A stretch of 64,000 nt of DNA from Prorocentrum cordatum. Its lineage: Eukaryota; Sar; Dinophyceae; Prorocentrales; Prorocentraceae. Within the stretch, counting starts at the first letter, position 1. Each line of letters begins with the position of its first letter. The stretch spans positions 250,001 to 314,000 of the forward strand of contig CAUYUJ010009746.1 in assembly GCA_963575745.1 (NCBI GenBank). The letters run 5' to 3'. The notes under the pieces are model-generated. The model did no database searches. It was not told the DNA's origin and worked only from the letters and a program-made list of their open reading frames with translations. The translations under genes and the position numbers were made by a program. Shown here one piece after another: positions 32,416 through 43,080 of the stretch.

Positions 32416-33319
32416 TTACATCTACTCGGGCCCCCCTTCCTCGCGCCAGTCCCTCCCCCCAGCGTTTGCCCCCGTCAGGGGGGCGGGGCGGGCGCCCCCC
32501 CCCCTGGCGCGGGGGCGCCGGGCGGCCGCGCGCGCGCCGCCGCATGGCAGGCGCGACAGGGGCGCAGGTCGACGGCGGCGGTGCGGCAGGCGTCCGCCGC
32601 CGGGTGTGTGGCGGAGGGGGGGGCGGAGGGGGGAAAGGACGGGGACGACGGCAGAGGGGGAGGAGGGAGGAGGGAGGAGGGAGGAGGGAGGAGTGAGGAG
32701 GAGGGAGGAGGAGAGAGGAGGGAGGAGGGAGGAGGGAGGAGGGAAAAGGGAGGAGGAGGGAGGAGGAGGGAGGAGGAGGGAGAGGGAGGAGGAGGAGGGA
32801 GGAGGAAGAGGAGGAGGAAGAGGAGGAGGACGAGGAAGAGGACGTGCCTGGACGAGGAGGTGGCGACCAGGCGCCGCGACGTCGGCTGGTCGGCAACGCG
32901 CGGGAGGATGGATGGGCTTGCATCCCCCTGAATCTGGCCGGGGACGGCGGCGGCGGTGAAGCGGCGTGGGGGGGGTGGCGGATGGGGGCGGCGGCGGCGG
33001 CAAATGGTGATAGGGGTAGGCGAGGCAGGAGGGGGGCTGGGGTGGACTCGGCTGGGAGGCGGCGGCGGCGGCGGAAGGAGCGTCAAGGGCGGTGGCGGCC
33101 GTGAGCGGCGCTGGCGGCGGCGGAGAGGGGGGGCGAACGAGGCGGGGCCAGTTGTGCAGGTGAGGAGGGCCGGCCAGGCGGCCCGCGCCAGGCAGTGGCG
33201 TAAAATAAAGCTCTGGGTGGCCAGCACTCCCCTGCTACGTTTGCATTGGGGTTGCCCACGTGCGGATGTGCAGGCCGAGGGTCCTGTGCCATCGGCGGCC
33301 CACCGTGTTTCAAAAGTAA
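32416..33319. repeat. GC-rich sequence around a GGA/GGGA microsatellite
   Basis: GC-rich unique sequence (32416-32655), an imperfect GGA/GGGAGGA tract (32660-32850), then GGC-rich sequence with G runs (32940-33130) and unique sequence to 33319. Open frames here are composition-driven. Confidence 0.75.
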
Positions 33320-33935
33320 TATATGTGTGGCATACATACATACATACATACATACATACATACATACATACATACATACATACATACATACATACATACA
33401 TGCATGCATGCATGTGTACATGCATACATATATACATCCATACATTCATGCATGCATACATGCGTGCGCACATACAAACATACATTCATTCTTAAACACA
33501 TACATGCATGCATTCGTAGATATAAGCGCGCACACAACCACACATACAGCCATACACACATACATGTTTCCATCCTTAATGCATACGTGCATACATCAAA
33601 ACATCCAGCCATCCATCCATACATACAGTGCAATACAGTACTCTACACGACAATCCAACTCATACCTGCGTACATACATACATGCAGACTTACGAACATA
33701 CTTACATGCGTACATGCACACGTATTTACAATAACGCATACACATGCACACATACACACATGACTGTAGCCATACATACATACATGCAAACGCGCATACA
33801 TACAAACATACAGACATGCATGTATGCATGCATGCATACATACACACATACATGCATATACATATACATACATGCACACAAACAAGCATACAGACATGCA
33901 TACATACACATTTACATCCATGCATGCATATAATC
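33320..33935. repeat. (CATA)n microsatellite, about 600 bp
   Basis: A pure CATA run at about 33333-33400 decays into CATG/CATA mixtures to about 33930. Cys/Met/Tyr-rich frames on the minus strand and His/Thr/Tyr-rich frames on the plus strand are by-products. Confidence 0.95.
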
Positions 33936-33951
33936 GTGTACGGCATATGTG

Positions 33952-34020
33952 TGGGCAAGGAGGGTTGCGGATCGATCATCGTCGGCCGTCTTCGGATGCA
34001 TGGCAGCTGTTTCGGTATCG
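33952..34020. repeat. Dispersed repeat R-D, copy 1
   Basis: GGGCAAGGAGGGTTGCGG, then GATCATCGTCGGCCGTC and GGATGCATGGCAGCTGTTTC. A copy with only a few differences lies at 37418-37480. Both are associated with CATA microsatellites, immediately adjacent here and about 430 bp away for the second. Confidence 0.8.
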
Positions 34021-36226
34021 AGGCTTTTCGGGCCCTCCAGGAGGGGATGCTTGGCCACCCTTCCGCGGGCTATCGGGGAAGTGGCCGCTTCCCCCGCCGG
34101 CCGCTGGCTGGCGGCCGAGCCCCCGCCGCCTGGCGCCCCGCGGCGGGCGAGGCGGCTGTGGGCGCTGCGGCCCCCCCCTGCGAGCTCGCGGGAGGGCAGC
34201 CTGGCGGGCGCGGGCTGGCGCGCCGACACCTCGGCGGTGCAGGCGGCCGCGGGCCAGCTGGGCGGTGCGCCCACGGCGACCGCGGGGGGCGGGCCCCCGC
34301 GTGACGGGCCTGGGGCCGTCCCTCGGGTCCCCGTCTGGCGCCATTGCAACTGGTGCCTGGGCCGCCCGGGGCCACAGGGCAGCCTCGCCCTCGCGACCGA
34401 GGGCAGGCTCGCTGAGGCCTGCGAGCTCTGCTACCTGCTGACGCTCGCGACCCAGCACGCGTACGGGGCACGGCTCACCCCGGGCGAGCGGGCCGCCGTG
34501 ACGGGCCGCGCGCGCGAGCTGGTGGCGCTCGTGGCCGCGCTGGCGGGGCTCACCGACGGTCAGCATGGCCCCGACGGCCAAGCCCAAGGCCAAGCCGAAG
34601 GCCGAGGCTGAGGCCAAGGCCGCGGGTCGGGGCGCTGGCGGAGCCCTGCACGGCGGCGGCCGCGGCGGCCTCGCCCTGGCTGGTCGGGGAGCTGGGCGCG
34701 ACCGTGTATCCCCAGGTCGCGGGCTTGGCCGTTGTGTTCCTCGCGCTGCTGGGGCCCCAGTGTTGCCCGCGGGGGCCCCCGCGCCGGCGGCTGCCGCGGC
34801 TGTTGCGGTGCCCGCGCCCCCTGTGGCAGCCGCTCCCGCGTTGGCGGCCGCGGCCGCCCCTGCGGCCGTGGGCGGGGGCGGCGCCCCCGCGCTGCCTGGG
34901 TTTCTGCCCTTGGGCGCGGGGCTCCACGGCCCCGCGGGGCAGGGTGGGGCCCCGCCGCCGCTCGCTGCTGTTGGAGGCGCCCCTGCTCGGGCCGCTGGCA
35001 GCCTTGGAGCAGCTCTGGTCGCGGCGCTGGGCGCTGGAGGTTGCTCGGCTGTCGCCCCGCCCCTAGTGGCGCCCCCGTCGCCAGGCCCCTCGCCCGTGGG
35101 GCTCGGGCCCCGCTGGCGCGCGGGCTGGTCTCCCTCCGAGCGTCGGGCCGGCGGCCACTCTCGACGGCTCGGTCAACGGGCCCTGGACGCAGGCTGGGCG
35201 TCTCGTCGAGTGTGCATGGAAGCGGGGGATTCTCGTCGAGGTGCCGACCCACGCCCTCGACGGGGACATCATATGGCACTGCCCTGTTCGAGGTGGAGGG
35301 CGTGGGCCTGCCTGGCGCCGCTGGGTTCTACCTGAGGGCCCAGTGCCGTGGGGCGTCGGTGGCTGCGGGGGCCCTGACGCTGGACGCCCACTTCCCGCCC
35401 CGCGGCGCGGGCCCGCGCAGGCTCCTCCACCTCTGCTCAGGCGCGGCTGCGAGCTGCGCGGAGGGGCCGCAGCCTGGGCGGAGTGTCCTTGCACCTGGAC
35501 TGGCTGCGGGTCCGCTCGGCTGCCTCGGCGGTCGAGCCGGCTGCCTCGGCGGTCGAGCCCTGGGCGCGGCCATCTGTCTTCGGCGGTGGGGGGCGCGACG
35601 GTCCTGGCCGTGGAGGCGCTGGCTCGGGCCCTGCGAGCGCTGATGGCCGTCTCGCGGTGGCGGCGGCCTCCCACCAGCTGGCCTTGGCCGCGGGGCGCTC
35701 TGGGCCAAGTGGCGCGACTGCCGCGCGTGGCCTCCGACGACGTCGCAGCCCCTCGGCCGATAGTGATGATGGCGGTGGCGAGGATGACGTCGAGGGCTCG
35801 ACGCATTTTCAAGACGCCCCCTCCCGCGGCAACAGCGCCAGGCTGTTGGCGGAGTCGCGTCCTGGTGCGCTGCGCGACGAGGCGATCAGGAACATGGCGC
35901 GCATCATGGGCCTGCGGGGGGGGGGGGCGGGCGGCAGCGAAACACGCCCCAAGGTGATGTCGTACCTGGTGGCCGCCATCTTCGACCACTGCCCCGCCCG
36001 CAGTCTGCGAGTCTCCGTGGCCAGGGAGCTGCGGGCGCTCGCGACGTCCGTCGACCTCCTCGAGAGCGGCAGCCTCGCGGAGTTCTCGGGCGTCCTGATG
36101 CAGCGCTTCAAGGCTCTGGGGCTCAGCCTGGGGGGCGTGAGCTGGCAGGCCGCGACATGGGTGCGCGGGTTGTCTTCGGTTTCACGAGCTCGCCCCGCAA
36201 CCCTGCCGATACCCCGTGACGCTTGA
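34021..36226 (+). pseudogene. Retroelement ORF1-like (gag-like) protein, frameshifted
   Basis: A GC-rich coding-like region. Readable pieces: EACELCYLLTLATQHAYG (about 34412), a Lys-Ala-Pro tract near 34570, LVGELGATVYPQVAGLAVVF (about 34681), an Ala/Pro/Gly-rich spacer, LVECAWKRGILVEVPTHALDG (35200-35265), and a helical C-terminal block with RNMARIMGLRGGG, RELRALATSVDLLE and FSGVLMQRFKALGLSLGG (35880-36140). The R-E-L and QRFKA blocks are, as I recall, typical of ORF1 proteins of dinoflagellate LINEs, which is inference from memory. Pieces lie in different frames. No pol follows; the next 300 bp are unassigned. Confidence 0.5.
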
Positions 36227-36524
36227 AAGTTGGTTCAGCGCACAGGGCCCTCTGATCGCCGCGCCGCCAGAGGCGGCTTAGGAAGGTTGAGCGATGCTAG
36301 AATTGGCGCCAAGACGTTGGCGCGAATCTTACAGCAGCTCGCCAGTTTGCCGAGGACGCCGCCGCCGCCCACATGCCTTTGCCTGTCGATTGGGATGAGA
36401 TGGAACTGACCCTTCAAGAGCATCTTGAATTCATCACGCTTCGCGTATCCCCACCAGCCCGTCCAGAAACGACGCCCAGGCGAGTAGAGGGTCGTCCTGA
36501 TGGGCTTGTCGGCGTCTTGGGTGC
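36227..36524. other. No recognised gene
   Basis: Unique sequence. A short plus frame (36373 on, VDWDEMELTLQEHLEFITL) looks protein-like but has no family. Confidence 0.3.
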
Positions 36525-36790
36525 CTCGGGGGGGCCTCTTTGGGCTGTTTGGGATCCTCTTGGGGGCCTCCTGGGGGCCTCTTGGGGCCATCTTGGGGCC
36601 TCTTGGTGCCTCCTGGGCGCTTCTTGGGGCCATCTTGGAGGAAATCGATGAAAGAAGAGGGGAGCTTTAATGAGCGCTGCCCCCTCAGAAGGCCAACATG
36701 GGGCCAAAACCGTAGTAAAATCAATGATTTTGGCTTCAAAGAAGAGGGGAGCATTTTTCTGCCTCCCCCCGTCGGGGCCACGATCCTCGT
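36525..36790. repeat. Degenerate G-rich repeat family, locus 1
   Basis: Quasi-tandem 11-12-mers of the form CTTGGGGCCATCTTGG and CTTGGGGGCCTCCTGG (36525-36640), then an A-rich stretch containing AAAATCAATGATTTTGGC. Similar material is at 38395-39045, 42115-42240, 44275-44515 and 61905-62400. Confidence 0.75.
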
Positions 36791-37417
36791 GAGGGGTGTC
36801 GAATTTTAGCCCTCCCAGGAGTCGAAAAAGTCTCCTCCAACCACCCGCGGGCGCCCTCTCCAGGCCCAGGGGGAGGGGGTAGGGGTAAACCCTTCCCCGA
36901 AGGGGAAGAAGGGGGTTGCGAACAGAGCGGGCTCTCTAAACCACTCACGCCCAAAGGGCTGGTGGGATTTCTCTGGGCGCAAGGCGCCGCAAAGGGCCAG
37001 GCCAATGACGCGCCCGGCGGCACTCAGCACCTCCCCAAGACGACGAGGCACACGCCCGGGGCCTGGCGCCTCCTAAATGTCTGGGGCGCCTGGAAGTTCC
37101 CAGCCGAGCGCCGCCCATGGCCCCGTTCGTGCGTGCTGCTTCGCAGGCGGGGCCCTTGCTGCAAGAGAGCTGGCCTTCGCGTCGGTCGTAATGGCCGTGC
37201 TCCACCCGTGCCTGCGAACCCGAGAGGTCCTCAACCGCAGTGGGGCCCTCATCTCGTTGCGTCGAGACGGCCGTGGCGTCGTCAACCTGTCTTAGACAAG
37301 GACGTCGTTTCAGAAAAGGGGCCCGTGAGAATGTCAATCTGGATGGCCCCTGAGTAGGAGCCCTTTGTCTAGAGCGCCCCTCCTATACAAACGCGTAAAC
37401 GTTGACCGACATATTTG
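36791..37417. other. No recognised gene
   Basis: GC-rich unique sequence with overlapping frames on both strands, none identifiable. Confidence 0.35.
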
Positions 37418-37480
37418 GGCAAGGACGGTTGCGGGTCGATCATCGTCGGCCGTCCTCGGATGCATGGCAGTTGTTTCGGC
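37418..37480. repeat. Dispersed repeat R-D, copy 2
   Basis: Carries the same GATCATCGTCGGCCGTC and GGATGCATGGCAG words as 33952-34020, in the same orientation. Confidence 0.8.
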
Positions 37481-38160
37481 CCTCTTTCCCACCCTGAAAC
37501 TTGGGGGCGCCATGCATAAGACTCGCAGGAGCTAGTCAGTGGCCCCCTGGGTTGCACCCCTATCGGCCCTTGGCCGCATCTCCCGTGGCCACCTCGGCAC
37601 CTCGGCCGCCTGCCCACCGCGACCCCCGGCCTGGGAGGCGGCAGAGCGCTCCCCAGATAGGCGGTGGTGTCAGCTGGGAGCGGGCGGGCTGGAGGTTCCT
37701 GCCGGCTGGGTCTGGCGAGCCATGGGGCCGATGGGAGGGCGGCCCAGGCTTAGGGAGGGGCTAGAAAGAGGGGAAGAGAGAGAGAGAGAGAGAGAGCGAC
37801 AGAGAGAGAGAGAGAGAGAAAGAGAGAAAGAGAGAAAAGAAAAGAGAGGCGATGCCCAGTCTCCTTTCTGGTCGGCTTCAGCCAACCCCCCGCCTGCCCA
37901 AACATACATACATACATGCATGCATGCATGCATGCATGCATGCAAACATACATACATACATACATACATACATACATACATACATACATACATACATACA
38001 TACCGCACACGCACACGCACCCGCACACGCACCCGCACACGCACACGCACGCGCACACGCACACGCACACGCACGCGCACGCGCACACGCACACGCACAC
38101 GCACACACACACACAAAACACACAACACACACAGACACAGACGCACACGCGCACACACAA

Positions 38161-38192
<32 letters not shown>

Positions 38193-38394
38193 AAGACTGT
38201 ATTGGCGCGTCACGCACCTTGGTCCTTGAAATTTGGCATGCTGGCGGAATGGCAGGAAAGCGCAACCAACAACTTAGTGATAACTCCTTGTTGCCTTTTC
38301 CGGCATCGTCGTTATAATAATGTGATTCGTTACTTTTCCTCCATGCTTATGTTTCCTTATGTTCGCCATGCTTTGCGTATCCTCCCCATCCTCG
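37481..38394. repeat. Unique spacer, then (GA)n, (CATA)n and (CACACG)n microsatellites
   Basis: 37481-37760 is unique with no gene. GA run 37765-37845; CATG/CATA run 37905-38003; CACACG/CACG run 38004-38110; CA run 38110-38190. 38191-38394 is AT-richer unique sequence. Confidence 0.9.
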
Positions 38395-39045
38395 TCAGCT
38401 TTTTTTGCGGGGGGTCCTCCTTGGAAGGTCTCTGGGGGCCTCGCAAAAGTTGTTCAGGTTTTATGATGGCCTTCTGGGGGCCTCCTGGGTGTCTTCTGGC
38501 GACCTCTGGGGGTTTCCTCGGGTCACCCTGCCTCCAACCGCGGTCTCCCTGAACGACCAGGTCACGATTTGGAATGCTTCGGAGGGTGTCTTGGGGCCAT
38601 CTTGAGCTGTCATGGGGCTCTCGTAGGCCGTCTTGAACCCTGTTGTGCCGTCTTGGGGCTCTCCTGGACTCCTGAATTGCCTGGACCCCCTTTCCGATGG
38701 TTGTGGGGCGATTTTCGAGCCTCCCAGGCGGCTTGGGACGCCCAGAAGACCGCCGTCTTGGAGCGTCGGAAAGCCGAAAAGAGAACCCCAAAATTCACCA
38801 AAAACCTTCAGCACAAATCAATGAATTTTGCCTGTTGGGACCTTCTAGGAAGTGCTCTTGGAGGCCGCTTGGGGCGTTATGGAGCGATCTTTGGGGGTAC
38901 GGCGGCTTCTTTGGGGTCGTCGTGGACCGTCTTGGGGCTCTCTGGGGTCGTTTCGGGAGCGCGCCGGAACGCCTGGAGCCCTCTGGGGCCGTCTTCGGGC
39001 TCTCGTGGGGTTCTCCTGGGTCGTCTGGAGGGTTGCCCGAGAGGC
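38395..39045. repeat. Degenerate G-rich repeat family, locus 2
   Basis: Words such as TCTTGGGGCTCTCCTGGA and GTCTTGGGGCCATCTTG recur irregularly on both sides of a short A-rich centre (38770-38830) that contains AAATCAATGAATTTTGCC. The same centre motif is in locus 1. Confidence 0.75.
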
Positions 39046-39224
39046 CCGGGGTGGGCCAATTTCGTTAGAGAGGGGGGGTGGGGGAGGCTTTTTCCGGGGT
39101 CCCCGGCCCTTTAAAAATATATGCATAGGAATCGTCTTCCCTTGTCCGCCAGGAGAGACCCGCGAGGCTAGGAGGGCCAAGGCGGCAACTTTGCAAAAGA
39201 AAAAGAAGCCCCCCCGCAGCTGAT

Positions 39225-40300
39225 CGGCTTGAGCTCGAGGGCCTTCAGCTTGCTGCACAGGGCCGCGGTGTCGGCTCCTTCGCTTAGACCTCTATTGTTA
39301 TGGTACTCCGCAGCGGCCTTGCAGAGGACAACCTGCCGGGTTTTGCGGACGCGTCCGAGGATGATGGACCAATCCAGGTCCTCATCTCAGGCTCCCTCGG
39401 TGACCGAGTAGAGGTTGCCACAGGGGGCCTGGCGGATCCCATCCAGCCGGCCGACTGCAAAACGTGATTGGTGCCTCTGATAATGCCATATAATGCCATT
39501 GACTTTGAACCATCTCCTCTTAGGGTTGGCTTCATTGATGCGGGCACGAATCTTGAGCCAGGCCAGAGCTACCCTCTTGCGCACTAAAGGGGAGGAATCA
39601 AGCAGGTCCAGCCACGTTTGTGTCGTGCTGAGGGGACGCCTCGGTCTCTCTCTCTCTCTCTCTTTCTCTCTTTCTCCGTAGTCTGGGTGAAGGGCAGTCG
39701 TGAGGCATCTGCCCTTTGCCTTGGAGGTTGCAACACGTGGGGGGGGGGCATCCTACGAAAGATTTGCAAGGGTCTGGGGACCAACGGGAGGACTTTCTCG
39801 CGGTAGCCTACCCTGGTGAGAATCCCAGTCGTGGCCACACGGTTCGACAGGCAGCTCGCGACCCCGCGGCCCATCCCGTGAGTTTCCGAAGTTAGGCGGC
39901 CTGGCATTTTCCGAGACGCGCCCTGGTGCGATGGCGGAAATTGCGAAAGAGCCGAAGATGGCCACGCTCGATGCATAAGTCGGCACTTGCACCCTCACAT
40001 TTAACAAGGATGCCCCGATTACGCAATTCCGCTGTGAGATCAAGATCAAGGGGTCTATCGCATGCGATGACAGCCGACTTAGGGAAATTTCTTGAGTCCG
40101 TCGGTCTTGAGATCAGCTGCCAACTGCACTGCAGCCTCAGTCATGATTGGGACGAAAAACCTTCGGGCCCCTTCCATGCGAAAGTTGCCATCAGTGACAC
40201 AATTGGCAACTAAACTACGTGGGGAATCATTGGCGTGAATACGCTCAAGTGTGGGATGCAAAAAGGCGGCTGCTGCGTTCTTGGCGGTGCGGCAGCCTGT
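39225..40300 (-). pseudogene. Third LINE lineage: reverse transcriptase thumb and C-terminus
   Basis: Read from right to left on the minus strand: LERIHANDSPRSLVAN, then CVTDGNFRMEG, which sits where the catalytic F/YxDD motif belongs but has Thr for the first Asp (about 40200); AAVQLAADLKTDGLKKFPKS; AVIACDRPLDLDLTAELRNR (about 40080-40030); CEGASADL; a gap in other frames; then RKRVALAWLKIRARINEANP (about 39580-39520) and WFKVNGIIWHYQRHQ. The order thumb, KSAVIASDR-like strand, long linker and RRRVAMAWLKI-like block is one I know from dinoflagellate LINE C-termini. Four reading frames are needed and a CT microsatellite (about 39640-39680) interrupts the linker. It is dead. The fingers and endonuclease are not found upstream. 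Confidence 0.7.
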
Positions 40301-40439
40301 TGCGATGCTAATAGAGAAAAACGACGGACATGCTTACGGAGCTGCGGTCCTTGGGGAGGCGGGGCCCTAGATAGGTGAGAGCCGACAGGTTGATCATCGT
40401 GCGATGGTGTTTGGTTCGTGAATTGACTACAGGCGGTCC

Positions 40440-41110
40440 AGCGGAAATCCTGCCCAAATCTTCAAAAGATCTTCGGCCGGAAACTCAAACTCCAAAAAAA
40501 TGTTGAAGAATCTTGAATGGGAAACTCAAAATCCAAGACAACCTGAGAGAATCTCAAACACAAAACCTGGGGAAAACTCACACACAGAAGAAACTACAGG
40601 AAATCTTTGGGCCGAAACGTGGGAAAAAAAAAACTCAAACCTTCAAAAAAAAAAAAAAAACTGAAGCGGAAACCCGGAAAACACTCAAACCCGGAATGTT
40701 TTTTAGAGTTTTGTAAACAGTTTTTTTCCAGAGTTTTTTCCAGAGTTTTTCCAGAGTTGTTTTAGAGCTTTCAGTCGTTGAGAGTTGTTCCAGAGTTTTT
40801 GCTAGAGTTGTTTTTTAGAGTTTTCAGTCGTTTAGAGTTTTTCCAAAGTTTTTTCCAGAGTTGTTTTTTCCAGAGCTTTATATATATATTATATATATAT
40901 ATATATATATATGTTTTAGAGTTTTTCAAGTTTTTCCAAAGTGTTTCCGGAGTTTTTCCCAGGTTTCGGCTTAGAGATTCTCCAGAGTTTTTGTTTGGTT
41001 TGAGTTTTTTCCCAGGTTTGAGCTTCAGGGTTGTTCCTATGTTTTTGTGGGTCTGAGTTTTTCGCAGGTTCGGTGTTTGAGTTTTTTTCAGGATGTCGCC
41101 CTCCCCAGGA
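40440..41110. repeat. AT-rich block of AAACTC and GAGTTTT words with central (TA)n
   Basis: The left half (40440-40700) is A-rich with repeated AAACTCAAA words, and the right half (40700-41110) is T-rich with repeated TTTTCCAGAGTTTTT and GGTTTGAGTTTT words. A TA run lies at 40878-40915. The two halves could pair as one large imperfect inverted repeat. The composition contrasts sharply with the GC-rich window. No gene. Confidence 0.7.
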
Positions 41111-41204
41111 TTTGGTTTCAAGATTTCCTGGTGTTTTTTTCTGGTTTGGGTTTTTTGGCCCGAAGTGGTCGTGGACCGCCTGTAGTCGCAATTCACGAAC
41201 CAAA

Positions 41205-42114
41205 CGATGGTGGGGAGGAGGAGGAGGAGGAGGAGGAGGAGGAGGAGGAGGAGGCCGAGGAGGAGGAAGGAGAAGGAGGAGGAGGCCGAGGAGGAGGAGG
41301 GGAGGAGGAGGAGAAGGAGGAGGAGGAGGAGGCCGAGGAGGAGGAGGAGGAGGAGGAGGAGGAGGAGGAGGAGGAGGAGGCCGAGGAGGAGGAGGAGGTG
41401 GTGGAGGTGGTGGAGGGGGTGGAGGAGGAGGAGGCAGGAGGAGGAGGGAGCAGAAGGAAGTCGACGACGCTTTCGCCGCGCCGCCGCCGCCGCAGTCCAT
41501 GCTGCCGCCGCCTCACCGGCAGGCGCCGCGCCCCCCTGCGCTGCCCGCGCGGGGCGCGCCGCGCTGCTGCCCGTGCTGCTGCCGCCCGCGCTCTGCGGCC
41601 TCGCCGCGCCGGCGCCTCGGGCGGCCCTCGGCCCGCGCTCTGCGGGCCCTTCGGCGGCCCCGTCTGCGGCCCCGTCCCCTCCTGCCTGCGCTTGGAGGGA
41701 TTACGGCGGCCCTGTCTGCGCTTGGAGGGGTTACGGCTCCTCCTCCTCCTCGTCCTCCTCCTCGTGCTCCTCCTCCTCCTCCTGCTCCTCCTCCTCCTTC
41801 GGCGGGCCCTTCGGCGGCCTCCTCGCGCGGTGAAGCAGTCACGACGGGAGGTTTTTCGCTATTTTCGGGCTCCGGGGGCCCTCGCCGGGCCTCGGGGCCG
41901 TCAGCAGACGACTCGGGACGCAAGCCCGGTCCCCGGGGAAGGGTTCCAGATTCGACCTTTGGGGGTCGACGTGGTGCAAAATTCACGACGTCGGGGGTCT
42001 GGGTTCGGCGGCCCCTTCGGCGGTCCGGGCAGCAGCCCTTCGACGGCCCTTCGGCGGCCCTCGGCGCCGGGCGGCGACGCGGAGGGCGGCGGCGGCGTCG
42101 TCGTCGTCGTCGTC
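41205..42114. repeat. (GGA)n microsatellite then GC-rich sequence
   Basis: GGA triplets interrupted by GGCCGA at about 41213-41450, followed by very GC-rich sequence (41470-42110) with a CTC stretch at 41730-41800. No supported gene. Confidence 0.8.
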
Positions 42115-42240
42115 GCCGCCGGAGGCCTTCGGAGGCTGCTCTCGGAGGTTTCCGTAGGCCTCCTCAGGGCCTCGGAGGTCTCTGAAGTGCTTTCGGGGCT
42201 TCCTGGGACTTCGGGAGGCCTCCAGAGATTTCCGAAGGTG
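42115..42240. repeat. Degenerate G-rich repeat family, locus 3
   Basis: Quasi-repeats GGAGGCCTTCGGAGG and GGCCTCGGAGGTCTCTGAAG. Related in style to loci 1, 2, 4 and 5 but with CTTCGGAGG replacing CTTGGGGCC. Confidence 0.5.
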
Positions 42241-42539
42241 GAGGGCGTCGGTCGTCGGTCGTCGTTGCTCCTCGTCGTTTCGGAGGTTCTTGGGCGTTCG
42301 GGGGAGTTGTTTGCCGCCCGGCTGGACGCAGCTTGAAGCACTGGATGGATTCCAGGAGGTGTTCGAGTGCCGATTTCGAGCGTTTTTCGTGTATGGAGGG
42401 TGTCGCTGTCGTCAATCATTAAAGGTCCCCCATCTGCCACTTTCGGACCTCCAGGAGGCCTGCCGTCGCCTCGGGTGGATTTCTTGGAGTTACAAGAACG
42501 CACCACAGGAGGGGTCCGAGGGTCGAACTTTGAGGCGGG

Positions 42540-42603
<64 letters not shown>

Positions 42604-42617
42604 TCGTCGTCGTCGTG

Positions 42618-42648
<31 letters not shown>

Positions 42649-42655
42649 GTCGCTT
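42241..42655. repeat. Unique spacer and (GTC)n microsatellite
   Basis: 42241-42540 is unique with no gene, followed by an almost pure GTC run at 42541-42652. Confidence 0.92.
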
Positions 42656-42789
42656 TTCGCAGGTCGCCAGTCGTCGTGCTCTCCCTCCCCTGCATACCCC
42701 TCCCTCTACGCTTGCTGGTCCTCCTCCTCCCTTGCAATTTACCCCTCCTCCCTCCTCCCACTCCTGCACCTCCTTTTTTTGTAACCCAC

Positions 42790-43080
42790 TTCTCTTGCGC
42801 GCTTGGCGTGCGCGGAGGTTCATTGGCGGCATTGGCTGTTGGCTACGGCAGCAGATGGCCACCCACGCCCAGACGATTTCTTGCAGAGGGTTTCGGCGCG
42901 TGTTTCTCACCGTGGGCAGGTTTTTGTTCACTTTGTTGTTTGGGCACCCACGGTTGGCTCCCTGGCGGTGATGGCATTGGCCAGGACTGCCGCCGATTGC
43001 GGCGCTCAGGGCGGAATTGGTAGTGTAGCAGTTCTCTGGCCGCTCTCCGGGCGTTTTTTCCAAGCCTACGTGTCGAACAG
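42790..43080 (+). other. Possible gene fragment, unknown
   Basis: A plus frame reads through without repeats (EVHWRHWLLATAADGHPRPD, then QVFVHFVVWAPTVGSLAVM and AYVSN). Its amino-acid mix resembles a folded protein more than a composition artefact. No start, stop context or family is recognised. A CTC tract follows at 43235-43280. Confidence 0.3.

Noticed and set aside
33310-33979. Cys/Met/Tyr-rich ORFs that look like cysteine-rich proteins
   Set aside because: They are frames through the CATA/CATG microsatellite and repeat with its period.
40680-41100. Series of T-run transcription terminators
   Set aside because: The T runs are part of a repeated TTTTCCAGAG word over 400 bp and no RNA gene precedes them.
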